From: Selenomonadales bacterium
GTDB taxonomy: Bacteria > Bacillota > Negativicutes > Selenomonadales > Selenomonadaceae
Length of the DNA: 55,747 nucleotides
NCBI GenBank assembly: GCA_900769615.1
Contig: CAAGHH010000010.1
Location: forward strand, 1 to 55,747
Direction of reading: 5' to 3'
Of the stretch, positions 1 through 8,219 are shown piece by piece; positions within the stretch are counted from its first letter, which is position 1, and each line of letters starts with the position of its first letter. Both the position numbers and the translations under genes were made by a program. Under the pieces are notes generated by a model, which had not been told where the DNA came from, did no database searches, and saw only the letters and a program-made list of their open reading frames with translations.

Positions 1-101
1 AGAGTTTTTTCTCTATCCCAGCGTTGTAGTGTCTTTACTGAAACGTTGAGCAATTTGGCAAACTCTTTCGGCTTATAATTAGTGATATATAATGTGTTCA
101 T
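1..101 (-). CDS. IS607-type serine recombinase (TnpA/OrfA), N-terminal fragment cut by window edge
   Basis: Only the first 33 codons are in the window. The ATG at 101 has a GGAGG at 111-115 in good position. The peptide reads NYKPKEFAKLL, then VSVKTLQRWDRE, which is the MerR-like DNA-binding helix that opens IS607-family serine recombinases; in those the catalytic resolvase domain follows. That domain lies outside the window, so intactness and the usual downstream tnpB cannot be judged. A MerR-type regulator is the alternative, but the YKPKEFAKLL and KTLQRWDRE wording is typical of IS607 proteins. The element would extend leftward from here. Confidence 0.75.
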   Translation of the reverse strand, partial: MNTLYITNYKPKEFAKLLNVSVKTLQRWDREKT

Positions 102-294
102 GTCTAAAATCCTCCATAAACATATTATATCACCAATATACACTTTTATCTATATAATCAGTTGCTTAATATTTTCTCCTCCATAGTCCTTGCTGTTCTT
201 AGCTATATAGTTCGTGATAATTCAATAAAATTCCTTCATAAAATTATATTTTTACCTAAAGTTGCTCGAATAATGTCTAAGTACTTTTTGCTTA

Positions 295-324
295 TTGACA
301 TAATTTAGGCTAAAGTGCTAAACT
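295..324 (+). promoter_or_regulatory. Probable sigma70 promoter of ilvA
   Basis: TTGACA at 295-300 and TAAACT at 319-324 are separated by 18 bases. Transcription would begin near 331 and give a leader of roughly 110 nt before the ilvA start. Confidence 0.5.
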
Positions 325-340
325 TTATAGAACATTTCTT

Positions 341-375
341 TTGCAATACTAACAATTAGTTAATGGTATTGTAAA
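341..375 (+). repeat. Inverted repeat in the ilvA leader
   Basis: CAATAC at 344-349 and GTATTG at 366-371 form the arms of an interrupted palindrome with flanking TTT/AAA matches and an inner TAAC/GTTA pair. It could be a leader stem-loop or a repressor site just downstream of the promoter. No U-tract follows, so it is not a terminator. Confidence 0.4.
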
Positions 376-441
376 CCAAAATGTATTTTATTGATAATAT
401 TGCACATTTATTTTACATATTTTACATTAGGAGGATTTTTC

Positions 442-1698
442 ATGAAATCAGTGGCAACCGACACCAAAACTCCCACCAATCAGGAAATTGTTGCCAGCAC
501 TACCATTGCTGGCATCTATCAAGCAGCTCGTCAACTTGAAGGAGTTGCTAAAAAAACCCCTTTAATTCATAGTGATTACTTTTCCAGTCTTTCTGATAAT
601 GAAGTATTTTTAAAGCCTGAAAATCTTCAACATACTGGCGCTTTTAAACTGCGCGGAGCTTACAACAAGATAAGCCAGCTAAATGAGGCTGAACGAAAAA
701 AAGGTGTCATCACTGCTTCGGCCGGCAATCACGCCCAAGGTGTCGCTTTTGCTGCCCAAAAACTTGGTGTAAAAGCTGTAATATGTATGCCAGCCACCAC
801 TCCTATCTTGAAAGTTGAAGGTACCAGGGCTTTAGGAGCCGAAGTCGTTCTGCATGGTGACGGCTTTGATGATGCTTATGCCTACAGTCTGGAATTGCAA
901 AAAAAACACGGTTATGTTTACATTCATCCCTTTAATGATCTAGAAGTTCTTCTAGGTCAAGGGACTACCGCCCTAGAAATTATTGATGCTTGCAAGGATA
1001 TTGACGCTATTCTCGTACCAATCGGTGGTGGCGGCTTTGCTTCAGGCGTTGCGCTGGCAACTAAACTCGTTAATCCTGATATCAAAGTCATCGGGGTTGA
1101 ACCAGCCAACGCAGCTTGCATGAAAACAGCCTTAGCTGCTGACAAAGTGGTAACACTAGACAGTGCTGATACCGTTGCTGATGGCTGTGCGGTTAAAACT
1201 GCCGGCACACTCACCTTTGAATTCTGCAAAAAATATCTTGATGATATTATAACCGTTTCCGAAATGGAAATAATGGGTGCACTCCTTTCCCTCATTGAAA
1301 AACATAAGCTGATTGCTGAAGGTGCTGGTGTTCTTTCTCTAGCTGCCCTCTCTAAATTACCATTTAAAGGCAAAAAGGTTGCTGCTATCATAAGTGGTGG
1401 TAATATTGATATATCAACTATTTCTGCACTTATCGAAAAAGCTCTTATTGCTAGAGGACGCGTATTCTGCTTTGCTGTACCACTGCCTGATAAGCCAGGT
1501 CAATTGTTAAATATTTCCCGCATTCTAGCCGAACAAAACGCTAATGTCATCGAACTTAACCATAATCAGGCTCAGGTCACTGACAGTTTCAAAAAGGTCA
1601 TTTTGGAAGTAACTTGCGAGACTCATAACGAAGAACATATTAAAAAAATCGTTAATTCACTACATAAAAATGGTTATGAAGTTAATCGAATCTACTAA
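442..1698 (+). CDS. ilvA: Threonine ammonia-lyase (threonine deaminase)
   Basis: PLP-dependent enzyme converting L-threonine to 2-oxobutanoate and ammonia, the entry to isoleucine synthesis or threonine fermentation. The 418-residue product has the PLP lysine in TGAFKLRGA (Lys69), the glycine-rich phosphate loop GGGGFASG at about 195-202, and a C-terminal ACT-like domain from about residue 335. That is the short, single-ACT form common in Firmicutes rather than the long E. coli IlvA. The ATG at 442 is chosen because GGAGG at 429-433 precedes it; an upstream in-frame start at 391 has no ribosome site. It is monocistronic, with a terminator directly downstream. Whether its role is biosynthetic or catabolic cannot be settled from sequence; ilvBN lie elsewhere in the window. 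Confidence 0.93.
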   Translation: MKSVATDTKTPTNQEIVASTTIAGIYQAARQLEGVAKKTPLIHSDYFSSLSDNEVFLKPENLQHTGAFKLRGAYNKISQLNEAERKKGVITASAGNHAQGVAFAAQKLGVKAVICMPATTPILKVEGTRALGAEVVLHGDGFDDAYAYSLELQKKHGYVYIHPFNDLEVLLGQGTTALEIIDACKDIDAILVPIGGGGFASGVALATKLVNPDIKVIGVEPANAACMKTALAADKVVTLDSADTVADGCAVKTAGTLTFEFCKKYLDDIITVSEMEIMGALLSLIEKHKLIAEGAGVLSLAALSKLPFKGKKVAAIISGGNIDISTISALIEKALIARGRVFCFAVPLPDKPGQLLNISRILAEQNANVIELNHNQAQVTDSFKKVILEVTCETHNEEHIKKIVNSLHKNGYEVNRIY

Positions 1699-1717
1699 GT
1701 TTTATGTTAAATTATCT

Positions 1718-1741
1718 GAACCGCTGCGGCGGTTCTTTTTT
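1718..1741 (+). terminator. Rho-independent terminator after ilvA
   Basis: Stem GAACCGC/GCGGTTC with a TGCG loop, followed by a T-run. Confidence 0.9.
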
Positions 1742-1800
1742 GTAACCTAATTGTAAATATTCTCAAACTTTTTTAAAGATAACGCCTTTTTTTTCATAGA

Positions 1801-1830
1801 TTGACTTTTAGCAAAAGCTGTTTATATAAT
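1801..1830 (+). promoter_or_regulatory. Probable promoter of the lactate permease gene
   Basis: TTGACT at 1801-1806 and a perfect TATAAT at 1825-1830, with an 18-base spacer. Confidence 0.65.
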
Positions 1831-1895
1831 TAATTATCTTATTTACTATTTATCAGATTTTAATTTATATTTTATTATGGAAAGGAAGGACCTCA

Positions 1896-3425
1896 TTGTT
1901 TTTAATTGCACTTTCTCCAATTCTTTGGCTGGTCGTGGCCTTAAGTATTTTGCACATGCCAGGACACAAAGCCTGCACGCTAGCACTGATAATTTCCGTA
2001 CTAGCTGGAATTTTTGCTTACAGCATGACCGCTATTCACGCTTGGCAAGCTTTCCTCGAAGGGGTAGCACTTGCCTGCTGGCCAATTTTACTCGTAATCA
2101 TAGCTGCTATTTTCACCTATAACCTGTCCCTTCACACCAAAGGGATGGATGTTATAAAAAAAATGCTGACCTCTGTCAGTAATGACCGCCGTGTGCTCAT
2201 CCTCCTCATTGGCTGGGGCTTTGGCGGTTTCCTTGAAGGCATGGCCGGCTTTGGTACTGCTATCGCAATTCCTGCCGGTATGCTGGCTGGTATTGGCATC
2301 AATCCGGTTTTGGCAGCCTCAGTGTGCCTTATAGCTAATTCCGTACCAACAGCTTATGGCTCCATTGGTATTCCACTAGTAACGCTTGCTAGTGTCACTG
2401 GTATCGACGCTACTACTCTTGCAACTTATACTTCATTACAGTTAGCACCACTTACTATTCTCTGTCCCTTTTTAATGACGATTGTAACCGGCGGTTCTTT
2501 AAAAGCTCTCAAAGGCATGCTTACTATGTGTTTGGCTGCTTCCTTCTGCTTTTTGCTGCCAGAACTTGCTATTGCCACCTTTATGGGACCTGAACTTGCT
2601 GTTGTCGCCGGCTCTATTGGCGCTATGGCAGCTATTGTCGCTTGCGCTAAATTCTTTCCGGTTACCGATTCAGCTTATGCTATGCCCGAGCAGAATCAAT
2701 CTTCCGTAGCTCATAGCGAAGGCTTAAAGGCTTGGCTTCCCTTTATACTGATATTTATTTTTTTACTTATAACTTCAAAGCTTATACCAGCCATCCATGA
2801 TCCGCTTAATGTTATAAAATCATCGGTGCTTATCTATGACGGTCCTGGCGGCGCGCCCTATACTTTTACCTGGGTCGCCACTCCCGGTGTTCTTATCTTA
2901 CTGGCAGCTTTCATTGGTGGCAGTGTGCAGGGCGCTGGTTTTGCCGAAATGCTAGCTGTATTAAAGCGCACTATCATTAATCTTCGCTTTACTATTCTTA
3001 CTATAATCACGGTCATAGCTACTGCTAAAGTCATGGGTTATGCCGGCATGACCCATGAAATTGCTGAAACTGCCGTAACTGCTACCGGCACTGCTTATCC
3101 TGCTATTGCTGCCTTTATCGGTTCTATTGGTACCTTTATTACAGGTTCAGCTACCTCTAGCTGCGTTCTCTTTGGTAAATTGCAAACAGATTCAGCTCTA
3201 GCTATCGGTGCTACCCCGGCCGCCCAGGCTTGGATAGCTGCGGCTAACGCTACTGGCGCCTGTGCCGGCAAAATGATTTCACCACAAAGCATTGCTATTG
3301 CTGTTGCCGCTATTGGTGTAACTGGTGTTGACGGTAAACTTTTGCATTTTGCAGTCAAGATTTATTTACCCTTTATCATTATCATGGGATTAATGGTATT
3401 CTTGGGTCAGGCTATTGTAGGCTAA
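1896..3425 (+). CDS. lctP: L-lactate permease (LctP/LldP family)
   Basis: Polytopic inner-membrane transporter of the lactate permease family (TC 2.A.14), about 510 residues with 12 or more hydrophobic segments. The family signature is clear around residues 110-135 (GFLEGMAGFGTAIAIPAG), and the Ser/Thr-rich GSIGTFITGSATSSCVLFG region lies near residue 410. Translation appears to start at TTG 1896: AAGGAAGGA at 1882-1890 is correctly spaced, and no ATG start fits. Substrates in the family are lactate and glycolate. It has its own promoter and ends just before a hairpin. The next gene, murQ, releases D-lactate, so a link to lactate exchange in cell-wall recycling is possible but inferred. Stereospecificity cannot be read from sequence. 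Confidence 0.9.
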   Translation: MFLIALSPILWLVVALSILHMPGHKACTLALIISVLAGIFAYSMTAIHAWQAFLEGVALACWPILLVIIAAIFTYNLSLHTKGMDVIKKMLTSVSNDRRVLILLIGWGFGGFLEGMAGFGTAIAIPAGMLAGIGINPVLAASVCLIANSVPTAYGSIGIPLVTLASVTGIDATTLATYTSLQLAPLTILCPFLMTIVTGGSLKALKGMLTMCLAASFCFLLPELAIATFMGPELAVVAGSIGAMAAIVACAKFFPVTDSAYAMPEQNQSSVAHSEGLKAWLPFILIFIFLLITSKLIPAIHDPLNVIKSSVLIYDGPGGAPYTFTWVATPGVLILLAAFIGGSVQGAGFAEMLAVLKRTIINLRFTILTIITVIATAKVMGYAGMTHEIAETAVTATGTAYPAIAAFIGSIGTFITGSATSSCVLFGKLQTDSALAIGATPAAQAWIAAANATGACAGKMISPQSIAIAVAAIGVTGVDGKLLHFAVKIYLPFIIIMGLMVFLGQAIVG

Positions 3426-3445
3426 AATTAAAAACCAACTAAGTC

Positions 3446-3475
3446 CACGCACCATCACTTAATTGATGGTGCGTG
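3446..3475 (+). terminator. Long hairpin between lctP and murQ
   Basis: Perfect 12-bp stem CACGCACCATCA/TGATGGTGCGTG with a 6-base loop, followed by TTTGTG. It probably terminates lctP. The U-tract is short and the murQ -10 (TATACT, 3483-3488) follows closely, so the palindrome could also serve as an operator for the mur operon. Confidence 0.6.
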
Positions 3476-3528
3476 TTTGTGCTATACTAAAAGAGAAAAT
3501 TGTTCTAACTATTTTGAGGATATACTTT

Positions 3529-4443
3529 ATGATCGATTTGACTAAACTTTCCACGGAAAAAACTAATAATAATACTAATAATATTGATATGCTTGATACC
3601 CTGGACATACTGACTTTAATAAATAACGAGGATAAAACCGTTCCGCTTGCCGTAGCTAAGGAGCTTGCTAATATTGCCACTGCAGTTGATACTATCTATA
3701 AAAGATTAAAAACTGGCGGACGTCTTTTTTATCTTGGTGCCGGCACCTCTGGCCGTTTAGGTATTTTAGATGCTGTTGAATGTCCTCCAACCTACGGCAC
3801 TGAACCAGCTATGGTTCAAGGGTTAATTGCTGGTGGTACCCCGGCAATTTTTAAAGCCCAGGAAGGCGCTGAAGACAATCCTGTCTTAGCTGAAACTGAT
3901 CTTAAAAAAGCTGAATTTTCATCTAGCGATGTTCTAGTCGGCATTGCCGCTTCTGGCCGCACGCCTTATGTCTGTGGCGGTCTAAATTATGCTAAAAAAA
4001 TTGGTGCTGCTGCCATTGCTATTTCTTGCAGTAGTGAATCTAAAATCGCCAGTATCGCCGATATTGCTATAACTCCTATTACTGGAGCTGAAGTTATTAC
4101 CGGCTCTACCCGCATGAAAGCTGGCACAGCACAAAAGCTTATCCTGAATATGCTTTCAACTGCCGTTATGATAAAATTAGGCAAGGTCTATGGCAATCTC
4201 ATGGTTGATGTAAAAACAACTAATCAAAAATTAGCTGAACGGGCTTTACATATTGTAACCCAAGCTGCTGATTGCAACCGAAAAGAAGCGCAAGCTGCTT
4301 TAACTAAAGCCTCCGGCAATGCTAAGCTTGCTATTTTATTGCTGTTAACTGGCTGTACAGCAGCCGAAGGAACTGCTATGCTAAAAAATAATGCTGGTCA
4401 TTTACGGCAAGCGTTGCAAGAAATGGAGCCCTCTCATGAATAA
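3529..4443 (+). CDS. murQ: N-acetylmuramic acid 6-phosphate etherase
   Basis: Cytoplasmic lyase cleaving the lactyl ether of MurNAc 6-phosphate to give GlcNAc 6-phosphate and D-lactate. The 304-residue product has the SIS-domain phosphosugar loop GAGTSGRLG at 70-78, the catalytic-region Glu in VECPPT (Glu84), EGAED at 112-116, and the family segment TGSTRMKAGTAQK. ATG 3529 follows GAGGA with good spacing and gives the usual family length; the in-frame start at 3463 lies inside the upstream hairpin. The stop overlaps the murP start by 8 bases. First gene of the murQ-murP-mupG salvage operon. Confidence 0.95.
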   Translation: MIDLTKLSTEKTNNNTNNIDMLDTLDILTLINNEDKTVPLAVAKELANIATAVDTIYKRLKTGGRLFYLGAGTSGRLGILDAVECPPTYGTEPAMVQGLIAGGTPAIFKAQEGAEDNPVLAETDLKKAEFSSSDVLVGIAASGRTPYVCGGLNYAKKIGAAAIAISCSSESKIASIADIAITPITGAEVITGSTRMKAGTAQKLILNMLSTAVMIKLGKVYGNLMVDVKTTNQKLAERALHIVTQAADCNRKEAQAALTKASGNAKLAILLLLTGCTAAEGTAMLKNNAGHLRQALQEMEPSHE

Positions 4444-5782
4444 TGAAGCTATTGCTTGGCAAATATTTTTACTGACAGGACCAGCTGCTAATATTTTAAC
4501 CGTCAATCATTGCATGACAAGACTCCGGCTGACCCTAAAAAATATGTCTCCTGATTTAATGCACCAGCTTAACCAGATTGACGGCGTATTAGGCGTTAAT
4601 TTAACTAACCAGGAATTACAAATCATTCTCGGACCTGGTCGCGTTGAAAAAGTTACAACTGCATTTTTGCAATTAGTGCCAACACCTGCCAAATCCTCAG
4701 AACCTGTATTCGGTGATGGCAAAGAATTACATGCTAAAATTCGTACCAAAAACGCTACTCCCTTAAAACTTTTTTTTAAGCGTATTGCTAGTATTTTTAT
4801 ACCACTTATTCCTGCTTTTATCGCTTGCGGGCTCATAAGCGGCTTATTAAACATTAGTGGTAAGCTTTTCCCTGAACTGACTAGCAGTCCTTTGTTTCAA
4901 TTGCTGGCAGTTGCCGGCAACGTTATCTTCTGGTCAATGAATCTTTTTGTTGGCTTTAATACGGCCAAGGAATTCGGTGGTACACCGATAATTGGCGGTA
5001 TCTTAGGCGGACTGCTTTCCCATCCGGGACTAGCAGCTATTACCATCGCTGCTTCGCCATTAGTCCCAGGGCGTGGTGGCGTAATATCAGTACTACTAGT
5101 AACCATTCTTGGTGCTTTTATCGAAAAAAAATTGCGAAAATTTATTCCTGAAATGTTTAATCTTTTTATTACGCCGCTTATGACTTTTCTAATAACAGGA
5201 AGTATTGCCATATTGCTTTTGCAGCCCTTAGGTGGTTTTTTATCTGACTTTATCGGACAAACAGCTACTACTGCCGTAAATGCCGGCGGTGCTGTCACTG
5301 GCTTTGTCTTGGGTGGGTTATGGCTCCCTTTAGTAATGCTCGGCGTGCATCAAACCTTCACCCCTATTCATGCTGAACTTCTATCGCGTTATGGTGTTAC
5401 CATACTCCTGCCAATTTTAGCGATGGCTGGTGCAGGACAAGTCGGCGCAAGTCTTGCTGTATATTTAAAAACCCAAAATCCAAAGCTGAAAAAAACTATC
5501 GCTTCGGCTCTCCCTGTTGGCATTATGGGGATTGGTGAACCATTAATTTATGGCGTAACCTTACCATTAGGCAAGCCTTTTATAGCAGCTTGCATTGGCG
5601 GAGCTTTTGGCGGGGCACTGCAAGCTGCTTTTGCGGTAGGAGCCGCTGCCATCGGTATTTCTGGTTTGCCTTTAGCTGCCGGAACTGACAATATCGCAAT
5701 TTATATTTTAGGTCTGCTGGCAGCCTATGCAGCAGGTTTTGCCGCCACTTTAATAATAGGATTTGATGATCCTGCAACTTAG
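4436..5782 (+). CDS. murP: PTS system MurNAc-specific EIIBC component
   Basis: Phosphotransferase permease of the glucose/sucrose superfamily that imports and phosphorylates an amino sugar, predicted MurNAc or a MurNAc-containing disaccharide. The 448-residue protein has an N-terminal EIIB domain with the phosphorylated Cys26 in NHCMTRLR, a linker near 85-110, and an EIIC membrane domain with a GIGEPLIYGVTLPL motif near residue 365. No EIIA domain is fused, so a glucose-type EIIA must act in trans, as for E. coli MurP. ATG 4436 lies inside the murQ end with GGAG upstream, so translation is probably coupled. Specificity is inferred from murQ and mupG on either side. Confidence 0.88.
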   Translation: MNNEAIAWQIFLLTGPAANILTVNHCMTRLRLTLKNMSPDLMHQLNQIDGVLGVNLTNQELQIILGPGRVEKVTTAFLQLVPTPAKSSEPVFGDGKELHAKIRTKNATPLKLFFKRIASIFIPLIPAFIACGLISGLLNISGKLFPELTSSPLFQLLAVAGNVIFWSMNLFVGFNTAKEFGGTPIIGGILGGLLSHPGLAAITIAASPLVPGRGGVISVLLVTILGAFIEKKLRKFIPEMFNLFITPLMTFLITGSIAILLLQPLGGFLSDFIGQTATTAVNAGGAVTGFVLGGLWLPLVMLGVHQTFTPIHAELLSRYGVTILLPILAMAGAGQVGASLAVYLKTQNPKLKKTIASALPVGIMGIGEPLIYGVTLPLGKPFIAACIGGAFGGALQAAFAVGAAAIGISGLPLAAGTDNIAIYILGLLAAYAAGFAATLIIGFDDPAT

Positions 5783-5803
5783 CTAGCAGAAAAGAGGTAT
5801 TTT

Positions 5804-6886
5804 ATGGAAAATGGTATTTCTTTGTACCCTGGACTTGATAACACTTTAGCGGAAAACATTGCCTTACTAAAAGATGCTCATGATGCCGGTATCAAACGAA
5901 TTTTTACTTCGCTCCATATTCCGGAAACAGATAAAGCAAAACTCAAGCAAGATTTGACGGTCCTTTTAAAACTAGCTCGTCAATATGACATGGAAGTTAT
6001 CTCTGATGTTTCACCTGCAACCTTAAGTTTATTAGATATTAAAACTTTTAATCCCTCACTGTTTCGAATGCTCGGAATCACTACCTTGCGTCTTGATGAT
6101 GGTTTTAGTCTAGATGATATAGCTGCGCTAAGTCAAAAAAAACAGCATCTTCGTATTCAGTTAAATGCTTCAACTATAACCAGCAGCATGTTAAAAAAAT
6201 TAACTGCTAAAGGCACTGATTTTTCCCAAATTGATGCCTTGCATAATTTTTATCCACGCCGTGGCACTGGCATCAGTGAAGAATTTCTTATCCGCAAAAC
6301 AGCTATGTTACATAAATTTGGTATAAAAACTAGTGCCTTCGTACCAAGCTTTGCCGGAAAAAAACGCTCACCACTTTATGATGGTCTTCCCACTTTAGAA
6401 GATCATCGCAATGAATCGACGGATAATGCCGCTAGACATTTAGTGTCTCTGGGGATTGACTCGGTATTTATCGCCGACAGCAGACCAACAGCAGCAGAAA
6501 TCAAGGCCGTTGGCAGCTTGCAAGAACGCGTCGTCTTGCGAGCAAAATTATTAACCAGCGATCCTTTAACCAAAAAAATTTTAAATCAGGTTTTCTCAGC
6601 TCGTGCCGATGAAGCTCGGGATGCCATAAGAGCTAGTGAAAGCCGTCAATTGTTAAAAAATTTTACCGGTTGTATCGAACCGGAAAATACCAGCCTGCGA
6701 CCAGCCGGTGCTGTTACTATTGATAATAAAAATTACCAACGCTATATGGGCGAACTCCAGCTTATAAAAAATCCCCAAACAGCCGATGCCAGAACTAATG
6801 TAGTAGCCATGATTGATGAAAATGAAATAAAAATGCTTTCCTACATAACTCCTGGTCGAAAATTTTCCTTACTGCTGCATGAATAA
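5804..6886 (+). CDS. mupG: MupG-family 6-phospho-N-acetylmuramidase (DUF871)
   Basis: 360-residue protein of the DUF871/MupG family, with an N-terminal TIM barrel and a C-terminal cyclophilin-like domain. Characterised members hydrolyse MurNAc 6-phosphate-GlcNAc, produced by PTS uptake of wall disaccharide, to MurNAc 6-phosphate and GlcNAc. The start ENGISLYPG, the segment FTSLHIPE and the substrate-loop region NFYPRRGTG near residue 147 are family hallmarks. AAGAGG precedes ATG 5804. Position after murQ and murP makes a complete uptake-and-cleavage route for the MurNAc-GlcNAc disaccharide. No clear terminator follows. Confidence 0.88.
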   Translation: MENGISLYPGLDNTLAENIALLKDAHDAGIKRIFTSLHIPETDKAKLKQDLTVLLKLARQYDMEVISDVSPATLSLLDIKTFNPSLFRMLGITTLRLDDGFSLDDIAALSQKKQHLRIQLNASTITSSMLKKLTAKGTDFSQIDALHNFYPRRGTGISEEFLIRKTAMLHKFGIKTSAFVPSFAGKKRSPLYDGLPTLEDHRNESTDNAARHLVSLGIDSVFIADSRPTAAEIKAVGSLQERVVLRAKLLTSDPLTKKILNQVFSARADEARDAIRASESRQLLKNFTGCIEPENTSLRPAGAVTIDNKNYQRYMGELQLIKNPQTADARTNVVAMIDENEIKMLSYITPGRKFSLLLHE

Positions 6887-6935
6887 ACCTGCTATACTAT
6901 TAACTAAGATATAATGTAAGGAGCAATTTAAATTC

Positions 6936-7307
6936 ATGACTGCTAAAAATAATTCTGATATTTGCGAGGTACATTGCACTCACCCTGATAAATTACATAA
7001 TTGTGCTATGCATAAGCTTGATGACAAAATCAGCTTGGAATTAGCTGATCTTTTTAAAATTCTCGGTGATCGCACTCGTATTAAATTACTGTCGCTGTTA
7101 GCGTCTGAGCACGAACTATGCGTTTGCGATATAGCTGAATCTCTGAATATGGGACAATCTGCCATATCACATCAATTACGGGTTTTACGAGCTGCAAGAT
7201 TAGTAAAATTTCGTAAAGTTGGCAAAGAAGCTATCTACTCGCTAGATGACGATCATGTAGTAAAACTTATGCGTCAAGGATTAGAACATGTATCTGAGAC
7301 TTGCTGA
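6936..7307 (+). CDS. ArsR/SmtB-family metal-responsive repressor, CadC-like
   Basis: 123-residue winged-helix repressor with the ArsR core: GDRTRIKLLSLL, then the recognition helix GQSAISHQLRVLR. Cys10 and Cys14 (C-X3-C near the N-terminus) and Cys62 and Cys64 in ELCVCD reproduce the four-thiolate alpha3N site of CadC, which binds Cd/Pb/Zn and releases DNA. AAGGAG lies before ATG 6936, and a TATAAT is at 6910-6915. No cation-efflux ATPase or transporter is adjacent; the next gene, 35 bases on, is an NlpC/P60 hydrolase. Its target promoter is unknown. The function class is firm; the inducing metal is inferred. Confidence 0.88.
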   Translation: MTAKNNSDICEVHCTHPDKLHNCAMHKLDDKISLELADLFKILGDRTRIKLLSLLASEHELCVCDIAESLNMGQSAISHQLRVLRAARLVKFRKVGKEAIYSLDDDHVVKLMRQGLEHVSETC

Positions 7308-7342
7308 TAAACTTATTTTTCCAGTTAGAAAGGGCGATATTG

Positions 7343-8089
7343 ATGAAAAAAATCCGGTTACTGCGACAAAGCATGCTAGCTGGTATCTCTATTCTCCTGC
7401 TAAGCAGCAGTTTGGTCCTTGCCTCGCCAACACTCAGACAAGGTTCAACTGGACATGACGTAATGCTATTACAGAAAAAGTTGCATAGCGTTGGTTACAA
7501 CATAAATTCTATCGATGGCGTTTATGGCGCTGAAACTGAACAAGCTGTAGCCGAATTTCAGCGTGATCAAAAAATACGCATAACTGGTATTGTCAATAAT
7601 GCCACTTGGCGAGCTCTTCAAAACAGTAAAAAACGCCCTTGGGGAAGCTCAATAAAAAAACCAGCGACCAATAATCACAGCATTACCTTAGCTCCTAATA
7701 ATCGGCCAATACTTGCCCGCAGCAAAGTTAACTCACTTTTGCAAACCGCCCGCTCTTATTTAGGAACGCCTTATCAATTTGGCGGAAGCACACCCAAAGC
7801 CTTTGACTGCTCTGGCTATTTGCAATATATATTTGCGCAAAATGGCATTGCCATTCCGCGCACAGCAGATGAACAGTACAAATTAGGTCAGCGAACCTAT
7901 AGCAGCACTCAGCTTGAACCAGGCGATTTAGTATTTTTCACTACTTATGAGCCAGGCGCATCGCACTGCGGTCTTTATCTGGGCGGTGGCGAATTTATTC
8001 ATGCCAGTTCCAGTGGCGTAAGAGTAGATAAACTTTCTAATAGCTATTGGGCTCCAAAATATTATGGTGGCAAGCATATTGTAAGATAA
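7343..8089 (+). CDS. Secreted NlpC/P60 peptidoglycan endopeptidase with peptidoglycan-binding domain
   Basis: 248-residue exported hydrolase. A signal peptide (KKIR followed by a hydrophobic stretch, likely cut near ALA-type residue 27) leads into a PG_binding_1 domain at about 30-92 (LRQGSTGHDVMLLQKKL). After a Lys/Asn-rich linker comes an NlpC/P60 domain at about 130-248 with catalytic Cys156 in FDCSGY, His208 in ASHCGLYLG and His220 in FIHAS. Such enzymes cut the gamma-D-Glu-diamino-acid bond of stem peptides. ATG 7343 is preferred because AAAGGG precedes it; an in-frame start at 7301 overlaps the repressor gene and would mask the signal peptide. It may be co-transcribed with the ArsR gene and sits downstream of the wall-salvage operon. 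Confidence 0.9.
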   Translation: MKKIRLLRQSMLAGISILLLSSSLVLASPTLRQGSTGHDVMLLQKKLHSVGYNINSIDGVYGAETEQAVAEFQRDQKIRITGIVNNATWRALQNSKKRPWGSSIKKPATNNHSITLAPNNRPILARSKVNSLLQTARSYLGTPYQFGGSTPKAFDCSGYLQYIFAQNGIAIPRTADEQYKLGQRTYSSTQLEPGDLVFFTTYEPGASHCGLYLGGGEFIHASSSGVRVDKLSNSYWAPKYYGGKHIVR

Positions 8090-8141
8090 ATATAGCGAAA
8101 AAAATCTGGAGCAAATGCCCCAGATTTTTTTCGCTATATTT
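8088..8141. terminator. Bidirectional terminator between the NlpC/P60 and sigH genes
   Basis: Near-perfect 22-bp inverted repeat at 8088-8109 and 8120-8141, with internal A- and T-runs. It serves convergent genes on both strands. Confidence 0.85.
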
Positions 8142-8219
8142 CCCATTCTAAGCTATTGACTCTATTGTATCAACTGCTGTTACCGTCAATGGTTTAGCAG
8201 CAAGTAAAAATTCATTTTC

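Larger units (their letters stand above)
102..441. other. Intergenic region between mobile-element recombinase and ilvA
   Basis: About 340 AT-rich bases without a credible coding region. The left part should contain the leader and left boundary of the IS607-type element, but no boundary can be recognised by eye. The right part holds the ilvA promoter and an inverted repeat in its leader, listed separately. No T-box signature is seen. Confidence 0.6.
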
